A stretch of DNA of 9,799 nt, taken from positions 1-9,799 of the forward strand of contig JAGORY010000042.1 in the NCBI GenBank assembly GCA_018062585.1, written 5' to 3'. The DNA is from Candidatus Peribacteraceae bacterium. Lineage in GTDB: Bacteria; Patescibacteriota; Gracilibacteria; Peribacterales; Peribacteraceae. How positions within the stretch are numbered: the stretch's first letter is position 1; each line of letters starts with the position of its first letter. Below, in pieces: positions 1-7,295 of the stretch. Position numbers and translations under genes: made by a program. Below the pieces are notes generated by a model, which saw nothing but the letters and a program-made list of their open reading frames with translations, had not been told where the DNA came from and made no database searches.

Positions 1-1743
1 CGGCTCATCGCAGGTGCTATCGGCGTCGTTGTCGTTCTCGGCATCGCATCGTTTTCATCGTCACGCTTTCTCACCGGATCTCTTCTCTCGCCTACGGACA
101 TCGCATTCCTCCTGAAGAATCGCGCGGACACGAATGAAGACTTCGTCCTCACTGCTCGTGAAATCCGTAAGGAACTCGTGAGGATCATTCGTGACGTCAT
201 CATGCAGAGAGCCGCAGGGGACATCAATGGAGACGGGGTCACAAGCAGGGCTGACACGTCTGCCGCGATCACAGCTTTCCAAGCCCTTCTGGCTGCGACG
301 TGTTCCAATTCCATCGTGGAAGCCGGAGAGCGATGCGACGACGGTGACACCCAAAGCGGTGACGGTTGCTCAGCTACCTGCGCCATCGAATCCGGATATT
401 CCTGCACCACTGCTACTCCCAACGTTTGCACCCTCAACGCAGTTTGCGGCAATGGCATCAAACAAGGCAACGAAGCCTGCGACGACGGTGACACCCAAAG
501 CGGTGACGGTTGCTCAGCTACCTGCGCCATCGAAACCGGATATTCTTGTAACACCGCCACACCAAACGTCTGCACACTCATTCCGGTCGGCAATCTCTTT
601 GTTACGAGGACTGCGACACCAAGCGGTGTACACCAAGTTCTCGGCGGCACTCTGTTCCCCGTCCTCGGTCTTAATTTCAGGGCAGAGGTGGAAAATATCG
701 CTGTGGCTGGTTTGCAGATCTCGTTTCAGAACGACACACGTTCCGTGGATCGCTTGAGCGTTGTCATTGCTGGTCAGACATTCTATGGAACGACTGGCGA
801 ATGCGGTAACGATGCGGTGCCCACGGGCACGTTCTGTTTCAACTTCGGCAATAACGGTTTCATCGTCCCGAACGGACAAACGTACGGTCTTTCTGTATCT
901 ATGTTTGCGAAGACCGATGTGGTCGGTGGCAGAGCCGGTGATGTCGTCATCCCCCGTCTCGATACGGTTGTCACGGATCTGAGTGCGATCCGGGGTACCG
1001 TTCGCGCACGCGGAATTGCATCGAACATTGATCTCTCTATGAATGACGCCGATTCGGTCGCCGAAGGAGAGATTTTCATCGGTACTGCCACGCCGGCTGC
1101 CGATGTTCTTATCGACGGAGATCATCATCAGATCGTCATGTCCAAGATCGTAAGCATCACGAATGCTCACACCGATCCTAGTGAAACACCGATTCCTGTG
1201 GATGAATTTGTCGCCGGACGTTTCCAGATCACGGCTGCGCCTCATCAGAATAATCAGAATGGCTTCAATAGCATCAGCCCCAAAGACATCATCATCGATG
1301 TCCATGCGCCTAACGTTCAGTTCGACCCGACCGGATTCTTCATCAGCAATAGTGCTGAAAATATTCGTTACAACTGTACGCCCAAAAAGAACACGCTCGA
1401 GCTCATCACGACACCAGCGGAAGCTACGGGCGATTTCCATTTGGAGTGTACGAACGTCGACAATCCGCTCTCCATCAACGTGGCCCAAGGATCGACGAAC
1501 GTTTTCAAAGTGATCGTGAAGGTCACGAATGCTCAAGTGAACCCGGAGGCGCCTTCCGAACTCGGTGTTTTCCTCCAGAACGTGTCCGATTACACGCATC
1601 AGCAGGCCAACAACTTCTCCTACGGTGGCAGCCACTTCCGCTGGATCGATATGGACGCAGGCGCCACGACGTTCCTTTGGGCCGACGGTATCCCTTCGCT
1701 CATCAATGGACCGTTGTACTATCTGGCGCCCATTAATCTCTAA
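1..1743 (+). CDS. Surface/secreted protein with dockerin-like loop and two DUF4215 cysteine-rich repeats (5' end outside window)
   Basis: The frame is open from base 1, so the real start lies upstream; the GTG at 178 would discard a hydrophobic helix (visible residues 2-19) that looks like a membrane anchor or signal peptide. 580 residues are visible. In order: the helix, about 50 polar residues, a DxNxDGxxxxxD calcium-type loop like that of dockerin type I (residues 74-85), two DUF4215/myxo-disulfide repeats (101-143 and 149-191, each with CDDG, SGDGC and GYxC motifs), then about 390 residues of beta-rich sequence with a few further cysteines. The end (SHFRW, DGIPSLINGPLYYL) looks like a terminal domain rather than a truncation. 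DUF4215 repeats are known from extracellular proteins and are thought to be disulfide-bonded. The protein probably acts outside the membrane, but no enzymatic motif was recognised. The stop TAA overlaps an ATG, and the next gene follows on the same strand. Confidence 0.85.
   Translation, partial: RLIAGAIGVVVVLGIASFSSSRFLTGSLLSPTDIAFLLKNRADTNEDFVLTAREIRKELVRIIRDVIMQRAAGDINGDGVTSRADTSAAITAFQALLAATCSNSIVEAGERCDDGDTQSGDGCSATCAIESGYSCTTATPNVCTLNAVCGNGIKQGNEACDDGDTQSGDGCSATCAIETGYSCNTATPNVCTLIPVGNLFVTRTATPSGVHQVLGGTLFPVLGLNFRAEVENIAVAGLQISFQNDTRSVDRLSVVIAGQTFYGTTGECGNDAVPTGTFCFNFGNNGFIVPNGQTYGLSVSMFAKTDVVGGRAGDVVIPRLDTVVTDLSAIRGTVRARGIASNIDLSMNDADSVAEGEIFIGTATPAADVLIDGDHHQIVMSKIVSITNAHTDPSETPIPVDEFVAGRFQITAAPHQNNQNGFNSISPKDIIIDVHAPNVQFDPTGFFISNSAENIRYNCTPKKNTLELITTPAEATGDFHLECTNVDNPLSINVAQGSTNVFKVIVKVTNAQVNPEAPSELGVFLQNVSDYTHQQANNFSYGGSHFRWIDMDAGATTFLWADGIPSLINGPLYYLAPINL
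334..390 (+). repeat. 57-bp exact direct repeat, copy 1
   Basis: This segment is identical base for base to 478-534, including all synonymous positions, while flanking sequence in the same two protein modules differs. It encodes CDDGDTQSGDGCSATCAIE. Confidence 0.95.
478..534 (+). repeat. 57-bp exact direct repeat, copy 2
   Basis: Second copy of the 334-390 segment, 144 bp downstream. A 20-base core of it, AGCGGTGACGGTTGCTCAGC, is also found exactly at 2301-2320 in the next gene. Confidence 0.95.
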
Positions 1744-1774
1744 TGATCTCTCAGTCGCGCCACGGAAAGGGCAG

Positions 1775-1783
1775 TGATAGAAT
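1775..1783 (+). promoter_or_regulatory. Extended -10 promoter for the second surface-protein gene
   Basis: TGATAGAAT fits the extended -10 pattern TGnTATAAT with one mismatch in the hexamer. It lies 13 nt before the ATG at 1797, so the predicted leader is only about 7 nt. No good -35 box is seen at the usual distance, which is acceptable for an extended -10 promoter. Its position just after the first gene's stop suggests the second gene can be transcribed on its own. Confidence 0.5.
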
Positions 1784-1796
1784 TCTTGGCATACCC

Positions 1797-3794
1797 ATGC
1801 GAAGCGTACTGCGGAACCGATGGCTTCTTCTGATACTGCTTCTGGCGGCCGCAGGATTTGCGGTATCACAGTCGTCGCTACTACGTGGCGCCCTTTCGCC
1901 GTCCGGACGGTTCTATCACTTCACGCCACAAGAATCCGAAGCCGGCATCACGGTGGCGAAAGGAAAGTACACCGTCATGTCCTGCGCTGGCAGGGGCACG
2001 TTTCCGGTGTTCGCTGACGCGCTCAGCGCCGCGTCGGAATCGCTCAGCGTCCTTGCTTACCAGTACCCCCGTCAGAAGTCCGTCTCGGGTTCGTTTGCGT
2101 ATTCGGAAAAGAAAATGCAGGAGGAACCTGCTCTTCGCTCTGCGAACACACTCACGCAGTTTGCCCGCGGCACTCGGTACCATGTCTTCTCAGTCGAGCG
2201 TGACCTGACCTTCAAGTGCGGCGAGGGTCTGGATCTCCCCAATATCTGCGGTGACGGAGTCCCCGGAGGCAACGAACAATGCGACGACGGGGGCACCCAG
2301 AGCGGTGACGGTTGCTCAGCGACATGCGGCATAGAGCATGGATACGTCTGCGAAGGACTTCCGAGTTCCTGTAGGCTCACCGAATGTGCTAACGGCATTG
2401 ATGAGGACGATGACGGTGGCATCGATGTGCCAGGATCGTTCACTGTGGTGCAGCAGGATCCGGGCACCACGAGGATCTCGCACGTGCTCCCGCCCATGGC
2501 CATCGACAACGGTTGGTACTACACCGTCTTCACACTCGCCAATTCGACGAGCACAGCTCTCGGTGTCTGGAATGTCCAGAGTGGCACCATGGAACGTCAT
2601 CTCACGAATGCGTATGGCACGCGAGCGGGATATCACGCTGGGACAAACATGCTGTACCTCGCTGGGAGTCATTCCAATGTTCCGCTGTTCCGCGTTCGGC
2701 TCGACGGACTGCAGACAAGTCTTGAGGGAACGTACGCAGGCCCCGCTGAGCTCGTATTCTATGGTCTGCATCTCACTCCGTCGGGGGACAAGTTTCACGC
2801 GCTTTTCCAGAGCCAAAAAACCAATCCCGCGCTTCGCGGTCCGGCGCTTCTCCAGGAAGTGGATACGGCAACGATGCAGAAGACGAGGGAGCTTCCCATT
2901 GCCGATCTCTCGGGTATCGATGGCATGCAGACCATGGTGTTCGACGATCAGCGTCAGAAGCTCTACATCCTGGACCAGCGGAACGGACCCGCGGGCACCA
3001 CCGACCAACATTCGCTCCAGATTCGCGAAGTGGATCTCGTAGCAATGACTGAGACCGGCAGGCAATTCATCATCACGGGAGAAAAGATGTCAGATTGGGA
3101 ATTCGATCCCGAGAGAGGACTCCTGTTCATCCTCCACAATCCGAAGGATCTTTCCTCGACTATTCTTCACACGTTCTCCGTCGACAGCTTCACGTCCGCA
3201 GGCACGCTCACGTTGCATGACGGATCATCAGTCGAGTTTGAAGGAGAGTCGTACACCAAGATGCCGACTCAGCTTCAGTTTGCCCGATCTGACACGAGGC
3301 GCCTCATTGCTACTGCCTATTACGAAGCACCGCCGACGTCTCAGGGCTTTGCCCCGAAGTGGAGCCGCTCGTTCTTCCTGACGATCGATACGACGTTGGC
3401 ACCGAGCCTAGTGGAGCAGTGGATCGATGTACCGGAGTTCCGCACGTCAGGGAATCCGTCTCCGCACCAAGTGATGGCGATCGATTCCATCCGCGGTGTG
3501 GTCTATCTTCAACCGAATAGTGCGATGGTGCAAAATCCCGTCTGGCTCGCCATTGCGCCCGAGCGCCACTACGTTCAATCCATCACGTCGCAAGCACTCT
3601 TCGGCACCGCAACCCATATCGCTGTTCCCGTCGACTGGGAGCCATCGCGTCCGCTGAGCCTCGATGCGGGGAGCGAGAAGGTTCTCCTCCTTCCCGGTCT
3701 CGATGCTGGGGGTAGATTCCACGTGTGGCCACTTCTTCGAGTCAATGCCGGCGATCTTGATTGCGTCGATGCTACGGACGACAGCGAGGCGTAA
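1797..3794 (+). CDS. Secreted or membrane-anchored DUF4215 protein with probable beta-propeller domain
   Basis: 665 residues from ATG 1797. The ATG at 1743, which overlaps the previous stop, would add 18 residues, but 1797 puts a classic signal at the very N-terminus: Arg-rich MRSVLRNR followed by a hydrophobic run (about residues 9-24). Then come about 120 residues of unrecognised sequence, one DUF4215 repeat (151-192), and an acidic loop, CANGIDEDDDGGID (197-210), of the kind often proposed to bind calcium. The remaining roughly 450 residues carry repeated strand-rich blocks (VFDDQRQKLYILD, FDPERGLLFIL, IDSIRGVVYLQP) spaced as in YVTN/NHL-type beta-propellers; the propeller is inferred from these, not from a clear family signature. 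No catalytic motif was seen. An extracytoplasmic binding or adhesion role is likely, with the ligand unknown. It lies between two other DUF4215 genes on the same strand. Confidence 0.85.
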   Translation: MRSVLRNRWLLLILLLAAAGFAVSQSSLLRGALSPSGRFYHFTPQESEAGITVAKGKYTVMSCAGRGTFPVFADALSAASESLSVLAYQYPRQKSVSGSFAYSEKKMQEEPALRSANTLTQFARGTRYHVFSVERDLTFKCGEGLDLPNICGDGVPGGNEQCDDGGTQSGDGCSATCGIEHGYVCEGLPSSCRLTECANGIDEDDDGGIDVPGSFTVVQQDPGTTRISHVLPPMAIDNGWYYTVFTLANSTSTALGVWNVQSGTMERHLTNAYGTRAGYHAGTNMLYLAGSHSNVPLFRVRLDGLQTSLEGTYAGPAELVFYGLHLTPSGDKFHALFQSQKTNPALRGPALLQEVDTATMQKTRELPIADLSGIDGMQTMVFDDQRQKLYILDQRNGPAGTTDQHSLQIREVDLVAMTETGRQFIITGEKMSDWEFDPERGLLFILHNPKDLSSTILHTFSVDSFTSAGTLTLHDGSSVEFEGESYTKMPTQLQFARSDTRRLIATAYYEAPPTSQGFAPKWSRSFFLTIDTTLAPSLVEQWIDVPEFRTSGNPSPHQVMAIDSIRGVVYLQPNSAMVQNPVWLAIAPERHYVQSITSQALFGTATHIAVPVDWEPSRPLSLDAGSEKVLLLPGLDAGGRFHVWPLLRVNAGDLDCVDATDDSEA

Positions 3795-3810
3795 GACCCG
3801 AGAAGAGACC

Positions 3811-3839
3811 TTGTACCAAAGACGTTTTTTTGGTATGAT
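3811..3839 (+). promoter_or_regulatory. Promoter of the third surface-protein gene
   Basis: TTGTAC at 3811-3816 is a weak -35 box. After a 17-bp spacer comes TATGAT at 3834-3839, preceded by TG at 3831, giving the extended -10 TGGTATGAT (5 of 6 in the hexamer). The sequence TGGTATGATAGAGGCAAC from 3831 closely matches TGGTACAATAGTGGCCAAC at the fbaB promoter, which supports a real start site near 3846. Confidence 0.65.
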
Positions 3840-3857
3840 AGAGGCAACAAATACCAA
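3814..3857 (+). promoter_or_regulatory. Three TACCAA motifs around the promoter (possible operator)
   Basis: TACCAAA at 3814-3820 is mirrored by TTTGGTA at 3829-3835, and TTGGTAT at 3830-3836 is mirrored by ATACCAA at 3851-3857. The first copy overlaps the -35 end, the second overlaps the -10 box, and the third lies in the early transcribed region. This is a plausible repressor-binding layout, but no regulator is identified. It is not a terminator for the upstream gene, because the T run sits inside the loop. Confidence 0.4.
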
Positions 3858-3866
3858 TTTCATCCC

Positions 3867-3941
3867 ATGGTTTCTCAGTTCTCCAAGAGCGGTCTCAACG
3901 ACGTCTGCGACTACCAGTGTCGTGTCCTGTTGCCTTTTTAG
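3867..3941 (+). CDS. 24-codon leader ORF upstream of the third surface-protein gene
   Basis: ATG 3867 is the first ATG after the predicted start of transcription (about 20 nt downstream). It encodes MVSQFSKSGLNDVCDYQCRV plus LLPF and stops at TAG 3939-3941. The ORF is in the same frame as the main gene, which is open from 3942 onward. It may be a regulatory leader peptide, the interrupted original N-terminus of the main protein, or chance. No homologue is recognised and no Shine-Dalgarno sequence precedes it. Confidence 0.25.
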   Translation: MVSQFSKSGLNDVCDYQCRVLLPF

Positions 3942-4010
3942 CATCACAATCACTGTCCCACTTTTCCCATACAAATCACACATTTCACGCAACGGCTCTC
4001 AAAGAAAACC

Positions 4011-5717
4011 GTGGCGCTGGTCGCTGCAGTGATCGCTGTCATCGCGGTCGTCGTCCTCCAAGTAGGTTCGAATAGCGCGAGCTTCACACTGGAGTCAGGC
4101 GTCGATATTCCGCTTCCGTTCGGAGCACAGGCATCCAATCTGCAGGGTAAGATCATGCATTACGGCACCCGCGGCGGCATCGATGTGTATCAGGTCACCT
4201 ATACGGACGGGGAAATCGATGAAGATCTTCTGCCGGACAACATCTACATCGTCCACGTGCCCAGCAGCAGCGACGTCATCAGTGCTCCTCTGGACACTGT
4301 CATGCGCTCTATCGTCAGCGGTTCGAGCAATGCCAATTACTACGGATACAAATACTCCAACGCAGCAGCGACAGCGGAGATCGGTGCTCTCACGGCCGCT
4401 CGGTTCGCTGACCGTTTCCCTGCGCAATTTTTCGCGTCGGCTAAAGCACGTCAGGAGGACGGGCTCCACGGCAACATGCTCGCTGCTTTTGAGCAGCAGC
4501 GCGAGATCACATTCCTGAAAACTGATTCCTCGACAGGATCGGTCCGGTTGGAATCATCCGGAGCACTGTATGCCTTCGTGGTGAATGAGACAGGCGGCGC
4601 GACCCTCTCGGTACGTCGTAGTGGTATCTGCGGTAACAACGTTCTGGATGTCGGCGAAGCCTGCGACGACGGTGATACGACCTCCGGCGACGGTTGCAGT
4701 GCGCAGTGCGCAGTCGAGAACGGATATAGCTGTACGCCTGCCTCTCCAAGCGTCTGCACGTTTACCGGACAATGCGGCAACGGTGAAGTGGAAGGTGCTG
4801 AGGAGTGTGACGATAACAACGATGATTCCGCTGATGGTTGCTACCATTGCGCCGTCGAGGATGGTTACAGCTGTACCTCTGCCTCTCCGAGCGTCTGCAC
4901 GGAAGATGCAGCTCCAAGCGATGTACCTCTTTCCATCAAAGTCGAGGCACTTCCCGCGACCGGATCTGCAAACGTCGGTCAGCAGAATGTGACACTCCAC
5001 CGTTTCTCTGCAGAGGCGGGCCCTGCTCAAATCCTTCTAAAAGCCGTGATGTTCGGAGCCGAAGTCGGGTCGCTTGGTTCGCTCGATAATCTCTCGCTCT
5101 GGCGTGATACGAATGGCGACGGCACGGTCGACGTCAAAGTTCTGGACAAAGGATCGACGAGCACATCGACCATCCTCGTCTTCTTCGGTGCCGATGCGGC
5201 ACAAAACCGTATCATTGACGCCGGCGAAACCGCGATCTTCGAAGTCCGCGGCGATATCGTCGGCGGGGCATCGTCTACCATCCGTCTTGGACTTAAAACA
5301 AATCTTCCAACCTATATTGGCGGGAAAGACATCGTGGCGCAGGAAGATCTCGGCGGTATCTCGACAAACGGTTCCTGTCTCTTCATCTGTGATATCGAGG
5401 TGACGAATGGCGTTGCGACGACATGGACAGTGTCCGATCCTCCGGATGAGCCAATTATCTGTGGAGATGGCGATGACGAAGGGGCGGAACAGTGCGATGA
5501 CGGTAGCACGGCTCCGGGCGACGGCTGCTCGGCGGATTGTCTTATCGAATCCGGCTATCAGTGCAATACTGCGCAGACGCCCAACATCTGTACGCCTGCT
5601 TCGCTCTGCGGCAACGAACAGGTCGACAGTGGCGAGGAGTGTGACGACGGCAATACGAATGACGACGACGAGTGCAGCAATAGCTGTGAACTCACGACGC
5701 CGCTGCCAAGCTTCTAG
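4011..5717 (+). CDS. Secreted or anchored protein with four DUF4215 repeats flanking a beta domain
   Basis: 568 residues from GTG 4011; the start is uncertain. From GTG the protein begins directly with a hydrophobic helix (about residues 2-17). The positive residues expected before such a helix (QRLSKKT) lie just upstream in frame, where no standard start codon exists back to the TAG at 3939. After the helix come about 185 residues of unrecognised sequence, two DUF4215 repeats (207-249 and 255-296), a beta-rich domain (about 305-475) holding a WRDTNGDGTVDV calcium-type loop (364-375), then a full repeat (484-527) and a shortened one (533-559). The protein ends nine residues later. The central domain resembles part of the first gene's product. 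The pattern indicates a disulfide-stabilised extracellular protein; its function is unknown. It has its own promoter at 3811-3839 and converges on gatA with overlapping stops. Confidence 0.8.
   Translation: MALVAAVIAVIAVVVLQVGSNSASFTLESGVDIPLPFGAQASNLQGKIMHYGTRGGIDVYQVTYTDGEIDEDLLPDNIYIVHVPSSSDVISAPLDTVMRSIVSGSSNANYYGYKYSNAAATAEIGALTAARFADRFPAQFFASAKARQEDGLHGNMLAAFEQQREITFLKTDSSTGSVRLESSGALYAFVVNETGGATLSVRRSGICGNNVLDVGEACDDGDTTSGDGCSAQCAVENGYSCTPASPSVCTFTGQCGNGEVEGAEECDDNNDDSADGCYHCAVEDGYSCTSASPSVCTEDAAPSDVPLSIKVEALPATGSANVGQQNVTLHRFSAEAGPAQILLKAVMFGAEVGSLGSLDNLSLWRDTNGDGTVDVKVLDKGSTSTSTILVFFGADAAQNRIIDAGETAIFEVRGDIVGGASSTIRLGLKTNLPTYIGGKDIVAQEDLGGISTNGSCLFICDIEVTNGVATTWTVSDPPDEPIICGDGDDEGAEQCDDGSTAPGDGCSADCLIESGYQCNTAQTPNICTPASLCGNEQVDSGEECDDGNTNDDDECSNSCELTTPLPSF
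5714..5717. other. Shared CTAG: overlapping stop codons of convergent genes
   Basis: The palindrome CTAG supplies TAG to the plus-strand gene (5715-5717) and TAG to gatA on the minus strand (5716-5714). There is no intergenic space, so any terminator for either gene must lie inside the opposing coding region. Confidence 0.9.
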
Positions 5718-7180
5718 AGCCCTAAAAGATTCGGTTTGTGTCGATGCCACTCCGTCGCCTGCTCGTACGCATAAGCAGCGTTCAGGATCGTCTGCTCGCC
5801 CCACTGCGGCCCCATCAGCTGGAGCCCTATAGGAAGCCCTTCCTTGCTCATGCCACACGGTACCGAGAGACACGGGATCCCTGCCATGACCTGCGCTACT
5901 GTGAATACGTCCTCTAGGTACATCGCGACCGGATCTGCAGAATTTGCTCCCACCTTGAAGGCCGGATGCGGTGAAACCGGAGACAGAATCACATCAACGT
6001 TCTGAAACGCGTCGTCAAAATCTTTACGGATGAGCGTGCGGACCTTCTGGGCCTTGAGGTAATAAGCATCGAAGTAGCCTGCTGAGAGAGTGTACGTACC
6101 GATCATAATGCGACGCTTCACTTCTGCGCCAAATCCTTCACTGCGGGCACGCTGGTAATACTCCACGAGATCCTTCGGTATCTTTCCTGATGGCGCATGA
6201 CCGTAGCGAATACCGTCGTAGCGAGCCATATTGGAACTGACTTCACTGGGGCACAGAACGTAGTACGTCGCGACCGCGTATTTGGTGTGCGGCAGAGAAA
6301 TATCGATGAGCTCAGCACCCATGCTTTTGTAGAGGGCGGCTGCATCGCGGATCGCCTTCTCGCAATCAGGACGAATGCCGTCGATGAAGTATTCTTTGGG
6401 GAGTCCGATCCGGAGTCCCTTCACAGTATTTGTGAGCTTACTGTAGGGCTCCGTGGGTTTGTCGGATGTCGTGCCGTCCATGACATCCTTCCCAGCGATA
6501 GCCTCAAGGACGATCGCCAAATCCTGCACCGTCTTGCACATCGGTCCGATGGTATCGAGCGAACTCGCCATGCTCATGACTCCGTAGCGACTCGTCCGAC
6601 CATACGTCACGCGGAGCCCTGCAATCCCACAAAAACCAGCCGGCTGTCTGATCGATCCGCCGGTGTCCGTACCAAGTGCAAAAATCGCTTCATCGGCGGC
6701 AACCGCGGCGGCCGATCCGCCCGAACTTCCTCCGGCGACGCGCGTCGTGTCCCACGGATTTCGGGTCACTCCGTAGCACGATGTTTCGGTCGACGCGCCC
6801 ATCGTAAATTCGTCGGTGTTTGTCTTGCCGATGGAAATCGCACCCGCGTTTTTCAGACGCTTTGTCGTCGTCGAATCGAATGGCGGAATGTAATTTTTTT
6901 CTCTCAGCATGTTCGAACATCCAGTCGTCGGAACACCCGCTTCGCAGTAGACATCTTTTGCCAAATACGGGATGCCGGCGAGAGGTGATTCGAACGATTT
7001 TTTTTGGTCGATTTTTTTTGCGGCATCGATGGCGGCGTCAAAATTTCGATGCACGACCGCGTTCAATTTCTCATCTATTTTTTCGATTCGCTCGATGCAC
7101 GAACGCGTCAGTTCCTCGGAAGAAATTTCTTTCTTTTTAAGCTTCGCGTTCGCCTCTGAAATGGTGAGAGAAGAGAGCAT
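5714..7180 (-). CDS. gatA: Aspartyl/glutamyl-tRNA amidotransferase subunit A
   Basis: 488 residues, the usual length for GatA. This cytoplasmic amidase subunit of GatCAB releases ammonia from glutamine, which GatB uses to convert mischarged Glu-tRNA(Gln) or Asp-tRNA(Asn). The amidase signature is intact: catalytic Lys75 in GIPYLAKDVYC, the GGSSGGSAAA loop with the cis-serine (Ser152/153), and nucleophile Ser176 in GTDTGGSIRQPAG. The C-terminus (NAAYAYEQATEWHRHKPN) is typical. The ATG at 7180 has no Shine-Dalgarno; the sequence before it belongs to a heptamer repeat array. gatC lies 115 bp upstream on the same strand, consistent with a gatCA operon; gatB is not in the window. The N-terminal region carries two A8 runs on the coding strand. 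Confidence 0.97.
   Translation of the reverse strand: MLSSLTISEANAKLKKKEISSEELTRSCIERIEKIDEKLNAVVHRNFDAAIDAAKKIDQKKSFESPLAGIPYLAKDVYCEAGVPTTGCSNMLREKNYIPPFDSTTTKRLKNAGAISIGKTNTDEFTMGASTETSCYGVTRNPWDTTRVAGGSSGGSAAAVAADEAIFALGTDTGGSIRQPAGFCGIAGLRVTYGRTSRYGVMSMASSLDTIGPMCKTVQDLAIVLEAIAGKDVMDGTTSDKPTEPYSKLTNTVKGLRIGLPKEYFIDGIRPDCEKAIRDAAALYKSMGAELIDISLPHTKYAVATYYVLCPSEVSSNMARYDGIRYGHAPSGKIPKDLVEYYQRARSEGFGAEVKRRIMIGTYTLSAGYFDAYYLKAQKVRTLIRKDFDDAFQNVDVILSPVSPHPAFKVGANSADPVAMYLEDVFTVAQVMAGIPCLSVPCGMSKEGLPIGLQLMGPQWGEQTILNAAYAYEQATEWHRHKPNLLGL
6998..7019 (-). repeat. Two 8-base homopolymer tracts inside gatA
   Basis: Plus-strand T8 runs at 6998-7005 and 7012-7019 lie in the near-duplicated context CGATTTTTTTTG. 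On the coding strand they are A8 runs encoding the two Lys-Lys pairs in AKKIDQKKSF, within the first 65 codons of gatA. A further T7 run lies at 6894-6900. Confidence 0.9.
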
Positions 7181-7188
7181 TACAGAGT

Positions 7189-7289
7189 AGTGAAAAATGA
7201 AGAATGAAGAATGAAAAATAGTCTATGACTGATGTGCCGTTGGCAAGGGGAGATGGTAGTCATTTTTCACTTTTCACTTTGAACTTTTC
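7189..7289. repeat. Heptamer-repeat palindrome between gatC and gatA
   Basis: The left arm has four tandem heptamers (GAAAAAT, GAAGAAT, GAAGAAT, GAAAAAT; 7192-7219). On the opposite strand the right arm reads GAAAAGT, TCAAAGT, GAAAAGT, GAAAAAT (7289 down to 7262). AGTGAAAAATGA at 7189-7200 is the exact reverse complement of 7260-7271, giving a 12-bp stem around a 59-nt loop. It fills almost the whole gatC-gatA spacer and ends 8 nt before the gatA start, so a hairpin in the mRNA could affect gatA translation. Confidence 0.85.
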
Positions 7290-7295
7290 GTTTCT

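Larger units (their letters stand above)
301..573 (+). repeat. Two tandem DUF4215 modules in the first gene
   Basis: Two cysteine-rich modules of 43 codons begin at 301 and 445, a period of 144 bp. Each has the pattern C-x-N-(G/S)-I, then CDDGDTQSGDGCSATC, then GYSC and NVC. Single or paired versions of the module recur at 2247-2372, 4629-4757, 4773-4898, 5460-5591 and, shortened, at 5607-5687, giving seven in the window. Confidence 0.85.

Noticed and set aside
1743..1796. ATG 1743 as the start of the second surface-protein gene
   Set aside because: It would bury the signal-like Arg-rich plus hydrophobic N-terminus behind 18 residues and precede the extended -10 box at 1775-1783. It cannot be fully excluded if the gene is translated from the upstream transcript.
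514..1869. Long antisense ORF (451 codons) opposite the first surface-protein gene
   Set aside because: No recognisable domain, Arg/Asp/Ile-heavy composition typical of antisense reading, and it fully overlaps a gene with clear DUF4215 motifs.
2316..3065. Antisense ORF of 249 codons inside the second surface-protein gene
   Set aside because: No family features; it lies opposite a strong coding frame.
3814..3835. Rho-independent terminator after the second surface-protein gene
   Set aside because: The T run lies within the loop and 3' arm of the 7-bp inverted repeat rather than after it, and the stem is AT-rich. The elements fit a promoter/operator better.
5037..5873. Minus-strand ORF of 278 codons spanning the end of the third surface-protein gene and gatA
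   Set aside because: It overlaps gatA in another frame and a real gene on the plus strand; no recognisable motifs.
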